DNA from: an uncultured Sutterella sp.
Lineage (GTDB): Bacteria; Pseudomonadota; Gammaproteobacteria; Burkholderiales; Burkholderiaceae_F
DNA: 40,769 nucleotides
Assembly: GCA_900538905.1 (NCBI GenBank)
Contig: UPZS01000016.1
Span: 1 to 40,769, forward strand
Direction: 5' to 3'
A program made the translations under genes and the position numbers. The first letter of the stretch is position 1; every line of letters starts with the position of its first letter. The notes under the pieces are model-generated. The model searched no databases and was not told the DNA's origin. It was given only the letters and a program-made list of their open reading frames with translations. Positions 34,468 through 40,769 of the stretch are shown piece after piece.

Positions 34468-35760
34468 ATGCAGCGTGCGGCGTTTGAAGATTTGGCAGTC
34501 TGGAAGGAAAGTCCGGACCGAAAACCATTGGTGATCCGCGGAGCGCGTCAGGTGGGCAAAACGTGGCTGATGCGGCAGTTCGGTGCAGAGTGCTATAAGA
34601 GCGTCGCCTACTTTAATTTCGACGAAGATGTGAACTTGGCTTCCGTTTTCGAAGCGAACAAAGATCCGTACCGTATCGTTGAATTGTTGTCATTGGTTGC
34701 CGGTGAAAAGATTTATCCGCGCGACACGCTCATCATTTTTGACGAGATTCAGGAGTGTTCGGCAGCACTTAACGCGCTCAAATATTTCAAAGAAAAAGCA
34801 AACGACTATCACGTGATGGCCGCCGGGAACCTTCTGGGAACACTTTTGGCTCAGCCCAAGTCTTATCCGGTCGGAATGGTTAATCTGCTTGATCTCTACC
34901 CGCTGTGTTTTGACGAATTTCTGGAAGCCACTGATCCGGAACTCTTTGTCTACTATCGGAACATTCGCAAAGATCAGACAATCGAGGAACTTTTTCACCG
35001 ACGCCTTTTGGAAGCATTCAACCATTATTTGATCATCGGCGGCATGCCGGAGTGTGTGGCATCTTGGAAGCAGTACAAGGACCCGAACAAAGTGCTGCGT
35101 ATTCAACGCGAACTGATCGAAATTTACGAGAATGACTTCTCCAAGCACAACGGAAAAATCAACAGCGGTCGCATTTTGCAGGTCTTCCGAAGCATTGTGC
35201 CTCAGCTCGCCAAAGCCAATGAGAAGTTTATGTACGGTGTCGTGCGTGAAGGCGCGAGAGCCAGAGATTTTGAGGAAGCCATCGAGTGGTTGGTTTCTGC
35301 CGGCATGCTCAACCGCGTCTACAACACGGCTAAGCCTGAGCATCCGCTACCGGCATTTGACAAGTCGGATCAATTCAAGCTTTTTTTGTTCGACACAGGA
35401 CTTCTGAAGTGCATGGCCGGCATCGATAATTCGGCGATTTTGCTCAAAAACGACTATCAATTTAAAGGCCCTTTGACTGAGAACTATGTTCTGCAGCAGT
35501 TGCAAGGTCTTTTTGACGTTGCGCCTCGCTATTACGCGGACAAGCGCGGAGAAATCGACTTTGTTATGCAGAACGGGACTGAAATCATCCCGGTTGAAGT
35601 CAAGGCTGGTGAAGATAAATCGGCTCCGTCGTTTAAGCGTTACATTGCCGAGCACGCACCTCGACAGGCAATGCGCTTTTCCAAGCGCGGATATCGCAGA
35701 GACGGTTCGATAACCAATATTCCGCTTTATCTTGTGCGAAAAACCAAAGAACTTTTGTGA
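34468..35760 (+). CDS. AAA-family ATPase with DUF4143 domain
   Basis: The 430-residue protein is of the AAA_14/DUF4143 type, widespread in gut bacteria and archaea but without a firm function. Walker A GARQVGKT lies at 25-32, Walker B LIIFDEIQE near residue 90. The C-terminal DUF4143 region ends in a nuclease-like pattern, RGEIDFVMQNGTEIIPVEVKAG (Asp, Glu-x-Lys), resembling the PD-(D/E)XK fold. The ATG follows AAGGAG. Upstream lie three 33-bp-spaced repeats. The stop overlaps a possible GTG start of the next gene (GTGA). Such genes are often found as mobile, patchily distributed singletons; a role in stress or defence is only a guess. Confidence 0.85.
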   Translation: MQRAAFEDLAVWKESPDRKPLVIRGARQVGKTWLMRQFGAECYKSVAYFNFDEDVNLASVFEANKDPYRIVELLSLVAGEKIYPRDTLIIFDEIQECSAALNALKYFKEKANDYHVMAAGNLLGTLLAQPKSYPVGMVNLLDLYPLCFDEFLEATDPELFVYYRNIRKDQTIEELFHRRLLEAFNHYLIIGGMPECVASWKQYKDPNKVLRIQRELIEIYENDFSKHNGKINSGRILQVFRSIVPQLAKANEKFMYGVVREGARARDFEEAIEWLVSAGMLNRVYNTAKPEHPLPAFDKSDQFKLFLFDTGLLKCMAGIDNSAILLKNDYQFKGPLTENYVLQQLQGLFDVAPRYYADKRGEIDFVMQNGTEIIPVEVKAGEDKSAPSFKRYIAEHAPRQAMRFSKRGYRRDGSITNIPLYLVRKTKELL

Positions 35761-35768
35761 GCAGAAAA

Positions 35769-36524
35769 ATGGCAGGCGTGTCTGTATTGCAAAGCTCGGT
35801 CTGGCCATTGCCGAGCTTGGTTGCGCACCGCGGAGCAGGATTTTTGGCTCCGGAAAACACACTTACGGCGTTCGTGACGGCAAAAGAGTTCGGCTGCAGA
35901 GCCGTGGAGTTTGACGTGCAGCTCACGGCTGACGGCGTACTCGTGTTGAGCCACGATCTAGAGCTTGGGCGCGTCATTGACGGCATCGGTTTCGTTGGAG
36001 AACTATCTTCTGCCGATCTGAAATTGCTTCGGGTAAAAAATCCGCATCAGCCCCAGCAAGACTCGGCTCTGGTTTGTTTTCTGCAGGAGGCAGTTGAAGT
36101 ATGTTCAATCTTGAGATTGGCGATGAATGTCGAACTTAAGCCGGTATCCGGTCGAGAAGCTGAACTTGCGGAACGTGTCGCGGTGTTTTTGAGAAAGGCG
36201 AAGGTGGACGTTCCGCTTTTGGTGTCAAGCTTTTCCACAAAGTGCTTGGTTGAATTACGTAAAAGAAGTCCTGAAACGCCGTGCGGCTTTTTGTTTGAAG
36301 AGCCGGAGTGCGATTGGCTTACAGCAGCGAATGCGATTCAGGCGAGAACGGTTCATCCGCACAAAGATTTGGTCACTCCCGAGATGATCGAGACGGCGCA
36401 TAAACATGGTTTGGGGGTGATGGCCTGGACGGTGGACGATGTTGAAGAGGCGAAGGCACTTATAAAAATCGGGGCGGATGCTATCTGCACAAACCGCCCC
36501 GACATTCTCAAAACTATTTTTTAG
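35769..36524 (+). CDS. ugpQ: Glycerophosphodiester phosphodiesterase
   Basis: The 251-residue cytoplasmic enzyme releases glycerol-3-phosphate from glycerophosphodiesters derived from phospholipids. GDPD signatures are VAHRGAGFLAPENTLTAF (catalytic His-Arg, about 18-35), the metal site EFDVQLTADGVLVLSHD (about 47-63, with the second catalytic His) and the Glu of NVELKP (about 121). The C-terminal VMAWTVDDVEEAKALIKIGADAICTNRPD matches the barrel end. No signal peptide is present, so it resembles UgpQ rather than GlpQ. GTG 35757, four codons upstream and overlapping the previous stop, is an alternative start. It converges with the glycosyltransferase-like gene, their stop codons overlapping. 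Confidence 0.9.
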   Translation: MAGVSVLQSSVWPLPSLVAHRGAGFLAPENTLTAFVTAKEFGCRAVEFDVQLTADGVLVLSHDLELGRVIDGIGFVGELSSADLKLLRVKNPHQPQQDSALVCFLQEAVEVCSILRLAMNVELKPVSGREAELAERVAVFLRKAKVDVPLLVSSFSTKCLVELRKRSPETPCGFLFEEPECDWLTAANAIQARTVHPHKDLVTPEMIETAHKHGLGVMAWTVDDVEEAKALIKIGADAICTNRPDILKTIF

Positions 36525-38284
36525 AACTGCTTTTCGATAAGCACGGGACCGGCCGGCCCGAGCAGATAGCGCGTATCCGAACGAGGCCGGAAGGACTTCA
36601 ATACCACAAAGCCCGGCGCCTTCGTTGGATTCTTAGCCTGTCTCTTGGCCGAAACATGCGAGATGATGAAGCGACAGGAGGCTGCTTCGGAAGCCGTGAG
36701 CGTGACGCCCGAGTGCCACTCGATGGCGGCGCGTTCACTCAAGGGAAGCGTCTGCGCCAGCACACAGTCTGTTCCGGACACGAAGTGCATGGTTTTGAGT
36801 TCCTGTGACATTTCGCGAGCGATGTTGGCGAAAGTACGGTTGCTGTCGATAACCGGTCCGAACAGGCACACGGCGCTGATCCAAAGCACCGTGATGCCGG
36901 ATGCGCTCAACCAGGGCCCCGTCCAGAAACGGATCGGACGACGCATAAGACGGCGCACGCAGAGATAAAGCCAGAAAGCGAGCAAGGCGGCAGCCAGAAC
37001 CACAGCGACCCAGTGCGCGTGCGAGACGGATTCGTCAGCCGTTAAACGCAGAATCGACCAGTGCATCTTCGGCGGAAAGCCCAATGTCCAGGCAATAAAG
37101 TAAGCCCAGACGCCTGCCAACGCCAATGTGAAAACCGCCACCGAAAAGAGCTCCAGCATGCTTTTGGTGCTGCGATTGCAAGCCATCAAACCGAAAGTGG
37201 CAAGCACGCACAAAGGAGCGATCGTGACCGAAAGAAGCGTTTCTGCTGCAACGTCGGACGACAGCATGAAGCCGACGAACCAGGCAAAGCAAAAGCTCAG
37301 CGGCAGTGCAATGTGCGTGACGGTCAAGTTCTTGCGCCACATCCAGATCGCCCAGAATGCAAACGGCCAGACCGGGCACAAATACCAAATGAAATGTTTG
37401 ATGAACCACAGGATTTCCTGCGGGTCAAAGAACCCGACGATTTGAATCTGGCGCTGCGCCCACAGATTGAAGTAGTCGCCTGCGACGACCCCCGCAAGAA
37501 GATAGGACACCAACGGCCACAGGCCGAAAGTAACAAAGGCAACTGCGATCGTGGTGAAAATCTTTCGACTCGTGTCGCCGATGCCGCGCACCAGGATATG
37601 GGACATCAGACAGCCGACCAAAACGGTGGCACCGACGAGAAGATTGGAGCAAAGGATGCTGGCGCCGCAAGCAAAACCAGCGAGCGCAGAACCCCAGTAA
37701 GGACGGGTAAGGGCCCAGCAGCAGCCAAAGAAGGCAGCGCAGGAAAAGGCGAGTTCTGCCGTTTCAAAAACAGCTTCATGCTGTTTGACGACGATGCCGA
37801 AAATCGAAATGAAAAAGAGTGTGGCGGCATCGGCCATCAGGCGGCCGAAGTCCCGATATTGTGCTTGACGGGCAAATGCTTGTTCAACAGGCTGAGCCTC
37901 ATGGCGGCGAGCCAAAAACCAGGTTCCGTACCAAATGCAGGACGTACTGATGGCAAACCACAAAATGGACGACAGGCGCATGGCCCGCAGTTCGCCCACA
38001 AGCCCGCCGAAAAGGGTGGTGAAGATGGCACCGATCCACCCCGGCAAAGGGCCTTGTTCGGTGATGATTTCACCGGAGGCAAAGGGAAAGAGCCAGCTTG
38101 CAGGGTCCGTGAAATCGATGGATACAACTTCGGCGAGCAGCCGACTTTCGGCGGAAGACCATAAGTCGCGGCCGAAAAGCCCCGAGAGAACAAAGATTGT
38201 CAAAAGGGCAAGCAAAAGAAACCGCGGCATCTTGTGTGCGGCTTCTTGCGTGACATTCAGGGGCGTTGGCTTAAGGTCGAGCAT
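36521..38284 (-). CDS. GT39/ArnT-like polyprenyl-phosphate glycosyltransferase
   Basis: The 587-residue membrane protein has about twelve hydrophobic segments and a soluble C-terminal tail of roughly 120 residues. The first periplasmic loop reads LWSSAESRLLAEVVSIDFTDP (about 41-61), then FASGEIITEQGPLPGWIGAI. This parallels the ArnT/GT39 loop with DETRYAEI...GDW and the KP-x-xYW segment, where an acidic residue forms the catalytic site. Such GT-C enzymes move a sugar from undecaprenyl phosphate to lipid A, protein or other acceptors at the periplasmic face. The charged pair is present as Ala-Glu-Ser-Arg. The acceptor is unknown. It lies on the minus strand downstream of rpmE2, behind a strong terminator, so it must have its own promoter in 38285-38360; I could not define one. 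Confidence 0.7.
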   Translation of the reverse strand: MLDLKPTPLNVTQEAAHKMPRFLLLALLTIFVLSGLFGRDLWSSAESRLLAEVVSIDFTDPASWLFPFASGEIITEQGPLPGWIGAIFTTLFGGLVGELRAMRLSSILWFAISTSCIWYGTWFLARRHEAQPVEQAFARQAQYRDFGRLMADAATLFFISIFGIVVKQHEAVFETAELAFSCAAFFGCCWALTRPYWGSALAGFACGASILCSNLLVGATVLVGCLMSHILVRGIGDTSRKIFTTIAVAFVTFGLWPLVSYLLAGVVAGDYFNLWAQRQIQIVGFFDPQEILWFIKHFIWYLCPVWPFAFWAIWMWRKNLTVTHIALPLSFCFAWFVGFMLSSDVAAETLLSVTIAPLCVLATFGLMACNRSTKSMLELFSVAVFTLALAGVWAYFIAWTLGFPPKMHWSILRLTADESVSHAHWVAVVLAAALLAFWLYLCVRRLMRRPIRFWTGPWLSASGITVLWISAVCLFGPVIDSNRTFANIAREMSQELKTMHFVSGTDCVLAQTLPLSERAAIEWHSGVTLTASEAASCRFIISHVSAKRQAKNPTKAPGFVVLKSFRPRSDTRYLLGPAGPVLIEKQF

Positions 38285-38361
38285 CCGTGGGACCGTTGAG
38301 ACTTGAATTAACCTATTTTATCGATCCGGGATGTCTTCGTGAAAAATACCGGATACAACAC

Positions 38362-38392
38362 AAAAAAGCCCCGAACGAAGCGGGGCTTTTTT
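38362..38392 (-). terminator. Rho-independent terminator after rpmE2
   Basis: GCCCCG (38368-38373) and CGGGGC (38381-38386) form a six-pair GC stem flanked by six A (38362-38367) and six T (38387-38392), so it could act in both directions. It lies about 75 bp beyond the rpmE2 stop on the minus strand. Confidence 0.88.
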
Positions 38393-38465
38393 GATTCCAA
38401 GCTTGATCGTTCTTCGCAGAACCGGAACCGAGCTTTGATCGATTCCGGAACGATTCGCCGAAGAA

Positions 38466-38723
38466 TTACTTGGCGCTCTTGGTGACGTGAGCGTACTTGG
38501 CGCGGAACTTTTCCACACGGCCGGCTTCGACGATGCGGGTCTGAGCGCCGGTGTAGAAGGGGTGGCTTTCCGAGCTGGTATCAAGCTTGAAGAGCGGGTA
38601 GGTCACGCCGTCGATTTCAACGGTTTCCTTGGTCTGCACAGCAGAGGAGATGATGAAGGTCTTGTTGATCGAGAGGTCAACGAAGGCGACGGGACGATAC
38701 TCGGGGTGAATATTGGGTTTCAT
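38466..38723 (-). CDS. rpmE2: 50S ribosomal protein bL31 type B (zinc-free)
   Basis: The 85-residue protein is bL31B, the variant without the zinc-binding CXXC of bL31A. MKPNIHPEYRPVAFVDLS at the N-terminus and the TSSESHPFYTGAQ motif (about 49-61) are diagnostic; no cysteine is present. In many bacteria this form replaces zinc-bL31 during zinc limitation under Zur; in some it is the only form. I see no clear Zur box. It has a good promoter 116-144 bp upstream of its start and a strong terminator, so it is a single-gene unit. Confidence 0.96.
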   Translation of the reverse strand: MKPNIHPEYRPVAFVDLSINKTFIISSAVQTKETVEIDGVTYPLFKLDTSSESHPFYTGAQTRIVEAGRVEKFRAKYAHVTKSAK

Positions 38724-38838
38724 TTAAATAAATTCCGAAAATGATTTTGTCGGCCGCCCTGCGGGCCTTGCGCAGCCGCCTCTATAGGAGAGGTCTTACG
38801 CCGGGCATGCACGCCACGTACCAAACGGAAAGGACGCG

Positions 38839-38867
38839 ATTATCCGCGATTTTTTTAAGAAAATCAA
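38839..38867 (-). promoter_or_regulatory. rpmE2 promoter with long leader
   Basis: Read on the minus strand, TTGATT (38867-38862) and GATAAT (38844-38839) are separated by exactly 17 bases, a good sigma-70 promoter. The predicted start near 38832 gives a leader of about 109 nt before the rpmE2 ATG. The leader holds small potential stems (CCTC/GAGG, GCCC/GGGC). The rest of the 296-bp gap 38724-39019 shows nothing else clear; a weak TAAGAT (38979-38984) could serve the next gene. Confidence 0.7.
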
Positions 38868-39019
38868 GTGTGTCGCCGAATTGGCTTGAGTACTAACGTC
38901 CCTGGGCTGTCAAATAGCTCCGACTTCTTTTGATTGTCATTTAGCAGTGTAGATGTGCAGAAAAATCGTTCATTTTGATAAGATGAGCGAAGCGCCTACA
39001 CTGTCATTTGGGTAATGTT

Positions 39020-40300
39020 ATGTTGCAAAGCGTTGAAATTCGGAATCTGTCTTGCATCAAAGAACTTCAGCTAAAGCTTGACTTTGCTGAGGGAAAGGCT
39101 CCTAACGGTTATCGAGATCACCCATTGCTCTCTTTCATACAGATGGGGAAAAGTGCCAATTCTCGAATGTGTCCCGTGCTTGCGATTTACGGTCCCAATG
39201 CCTCGGGGAAGACGACGATTCTTCGCGCTGTACGCGTGCTGCACGATGTGGTGAAGCATGGTTGGCATCCTGCAGCGTACGAGCCCAATCGCATTTCTGC
39301 AACGCAAGAGGATATTACCTATATTGCACTCCGTTTCTGGAAAGGAGAAGAGCAATATTTTTACAGTTTGGGCATTTCTGCCGACGGTATCGCAAACGAA
39401 AGATTGGACTGTTGCGGAGTGACAGTTTTCTCAGTGGAGAATTCGAAGCTTAAGGTCTTGAAAGAGACTTTTGAGCCGCAAATGGCTGATATCTTGTCTC
39501 AGTTTGAGACGCGATGTGTCAATCTACTCACGGGCAAACAGGTCAATGCGTTTGTCCAAGTATTTGCTGAAGTGTTACCCGGGCTGAGTAGAGAAGTTCT
39601 GTCGGCACGCGAATTTTTGATATCGGATCTGCTTTTCGTTGATCGCAATGTTGATTACTACAACGGCATTGAGATGTTGGCGTTGACTTATGAGGGGGCG
39701 CCAGAGGAACGTCGACAGGCGGCATTAGCGTTGATTTCAAAGTATCTACAAAAGCTTGACGTACGAATTCTGGGCTTGAACCTCATAAAGAAAAGCGCAG
39801 GTGATGAGAATGACCTACATTGGCGACGCCGTTCGTGGACAACCTCTAGGTATTCCAGCGAGGACTACCATCTGAAAACTTTGCATAAAGCAGAGTCAGG
39901 TCAGTATATCTGGTTTGATTTGCAATCCGAATCGGAGGGAACACAACAGCTAATCGGTATGCTGGGGGCCCTGCTTACTGCTGTTCGACTTGGAAAAACA
40001 GTTTTGATTGATGAATTGGACGATTCTCTACACAGCCTTTTGCTACAGGAATTGGTGAAGCTCTTCAAAGAGAAGCGGATCAATGAAACCGCTGCGCAAA
40101 TTGTTTTTACACTTCACAATACAGATCTTTTGGCAGCGAACTTTCTCGGAGTATCAGAAGTCGCTATCGTTAATCAGGTAGGGTATTTCGGAACTAGAGT
40201 TATGAGGCTTGTCGATCTGCCTGGGATACGCAATGGATCGGATTTTCGCCGACGTTATTTGAGGGGGGATTTCGGAGGCATCCCTTTCCCGTGCGTGTAG
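39020..40300 (+). CDS. AAA15/ABC-type ATPase of an RloAB/AbiL-like defence pair
   Basis: The 426-residue protein is an ABC-type AAA ATPase of the COG1106/AAA15 group, the ATPase half of several phage-defence systems. Walker A GPNASGKT is at 58-65. The ABC signature equivalent SESEGTQQL is at 303-311, Walker B TVLIDELDDSLH at 327-338 (Asp331-Glu332), and the switch His at 366 in FTLHNTDLL. The N-terminus LQSVEIRNLSCIKELQL is the usual first strand of this family. ATG 39020 is chosen over an in-frame TTG at 39008. It is 11 bp upstream of an RloB-like gene, a recurrent pair. The gene is AT-richer than the dcw region, with different codon preference, which fits acquisition by transfer. Confidence 0.85.
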   Translation: MLQSVEIRNLSCIKELQLKLDFAEGKAPNGYRDHPLLSFIQMGKSANSRMCPVLAIYGPNASGKTTILRAVRVLHDVVKHGWHPAAYEPNRISATQEDITYIALRFWKGEEQYFYSLGISADGIANERLDCCGVTVFSVENSKLKVLKETFEPQMADILSQFETRCVNLLTGKQVNAFVQVFAEVLPGLSREVLSAREFLISDLLFVDRNVDYYNGIEMLALTYEGAPEERRQAALALISKYLQKLDVRILGLNLIKKSAGDENDLHWRRRSWTTSRYSSEDYHLKTLHKAESGQYIWFDLQSESEGTQQLIGMLGALLTAVRLGKTVLIDELDDSLHSLLLQELVKLFKEKRINETAAQIVFTLHNTDLLAANFLGVSEVAIVNQVGYFGTRVMRLVDLPGIRNGSDFRRRYLRGDFGGIPFPCV

Positions 40301-40311
40301 GAGAGGACGGT

Positions 40312-40696
40312 ATGCGGACTGAAATTATCGTTTGTGAAGGCAGCTCTGAGAAGGCCTACGTCCAGGCCTTAAATAGGATTTTGTATCGAGGAAGCGACGC
40401 TTGGCCGTTACCTGCTTTTCGTCCTGAACTTGCAGGACAAGGATGTTATTCGTCGGTTGTAAAAACGTTCAAGGCTGTAGTGGGAAAGAATAAGAATGCA
40501 CGACCTCTCATTTGGGTTGATCGGGACATATATTTGCGCAACGAACGAGACAGCGAGACGAACTATCGCAACAAACCTGCGGGGATACCAGACTTTTTGT
40601 TTTCGACCATGAATTTTGAAGATTTCTTAACATTGCATTGTGAGAACGAAATCTTCGAGTCGTGGCTACAGATATGTCAGGCAAAGAACCATTTTC
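40312..40696 (+). CDS. RloB/TOPRIM-like protein, truncated at contig end
   Basis: 128 codons of the N-terminus are present; the gene is cut by the end of real sequence. IIVCEGSSEKAYV (5-17, Glu9) fits the first TOPRIM acidic motif, LIWVDRDI (66-73, Asp70 and Asp72) the second DxD motif, and FSTMNFEDFLTLH (97-109) the RloB/AbiLii SNP-FE-W-LLH motif. Such proteins are the likely effector (nuclease) half of two-gene abortive-infection systems with an AAA15 ATPase. The ATG follows a strong AGGAGAGG; an in-frame GTG at 40291 is less likely. The apparent end RASCRERV and stop at 40731 come from adapter sequence, not from the organism. About half of the usual length (200-250 residues) is missing. 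Confidence 0.8.
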
Positions 40697-40769
40697 AGAT
40701 CGGAAGAGCGTCGTGTAGGGAAAGAGTGTAGATCTCGGTGGTCGCCGTATCATTAAAAAAAAAAAAAAA
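40697..40769. other. Illumina adapter plus poly-A, sequencing artefact
   Basis: Bases 40697-40754 equal the reverse complement of the 58-nt Illumina universal adapter, beginning AGATCGGAAGAGCGTCGTGT and ending GCCGTATCATT. Fifteen A residues follow to the contig end. This is non-genomic sequence that should have been trimmed. Confidence 0.98.

Noticed and set aside
37061..38164. 367-codon plus-strand frame opposite the GT39-like gene
   Set aside because: The minus-strand product has a convincing multi-helix membrane pattern and GT-C loop; the plus-strand one is Lys/Gln/Glu-rich noise.
1..40696. tRNA, rRNA, CRISPR arrays, insertion sequences or transposase genes
   Set aside because: No cloverleaf, array of spaced identical repeats, transposase motif or terminal inverted repeat pair was recognised by eye; the 33-bp-phased repeats at 34350-34424 have too short a conserved core and too few units for a CRISPR array.
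40508..40753. 81-codon minus-strand frame at the contig end
   Set aside because: Its N-terminus is translated Illumina adapter (IRRPPRSTLFPYTTLFRS), and the rest is antisense to the RloB-like gene.

Overview
The window is a 40.8-kb assembled contig from a Gram-negative bacterium. The genes suggest a betaproteobacterium of the Burkholderiales, most likely a Sutterellaceae-type gut commensal. The evidence is the division and cell-wall (dcw) gene order, split glyQ/glyS, PlsC of the HQSAWE type, zinc-free ribosomal protein bL31B, and an asparaginase/ArgH-like lyase/Dcu block that fits an asaccharolytic life on amino acids and C4-dicarboxylates. The family assignment is inference; no rRNA or tRNA gene is present to settle it.

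Region 1 (about 1-6.9 kb) is a small metabolic block. A periplasmic asparaginase (minus strand) is divergent from an ArgH-like lyase, a Dcu C4-dicarboxylate carrier, a MarC-type membrane protein and a LysR regulator; a TRIC/UPF0126 membrane protein closes the block on the minus strand. The 341-bp divergent control region holds three perfect palindromes, two of which have the T-N11-A form of LysR boxes.

Region 2 (7.1-11.7 kb) is housekeeping: glyQ, glyS, plsC and a YgjP-like zinc metallopeptidase-fold gene. Region 3 (11.8-28.2 kb) is an almost complete dcw cluster: mraZ, rsmH, ftsL, ftsI, murE, murF, mraY, murD, ftsW, murG, murC, ddl, ftsQ, ftsA. Genes overlap or lie within about 100 bp, and MraZ boxes sit at the promoter. 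The cluster stops after ftsA; an mdaB-like quinone reductase stands where ftsZ is normally found.

Region 4 (28.2-38.7 kb) is more mixed: mdaB, a SotB-like exporter, a hipBA toxin-antitoxin pair with a large two-part operator, a UvrA2-like ATPase lacking the UvrB-binding insertion, an AAA/DUF4143 ATPase preceded by three 33-bp-spaced repeats, a glycerophosphodiesterase, a GT39/ArnT-like membrane protein, and rpmE2 with its own promoter and terminator.

Region 5 (39.0-40.7 kb) is an AT-richer two-gene module: an ABC-type AAA15 ATPase and a TOPRIM/RloB-like protein. This is the architecture of abortive-infection or RloAB/PARIS-like defence systems. The second gene is cut off at the contig end. 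The last 73 bases are not genomic: they are an exact reverse complement of the Illumina universal adapter followed by poly-A.
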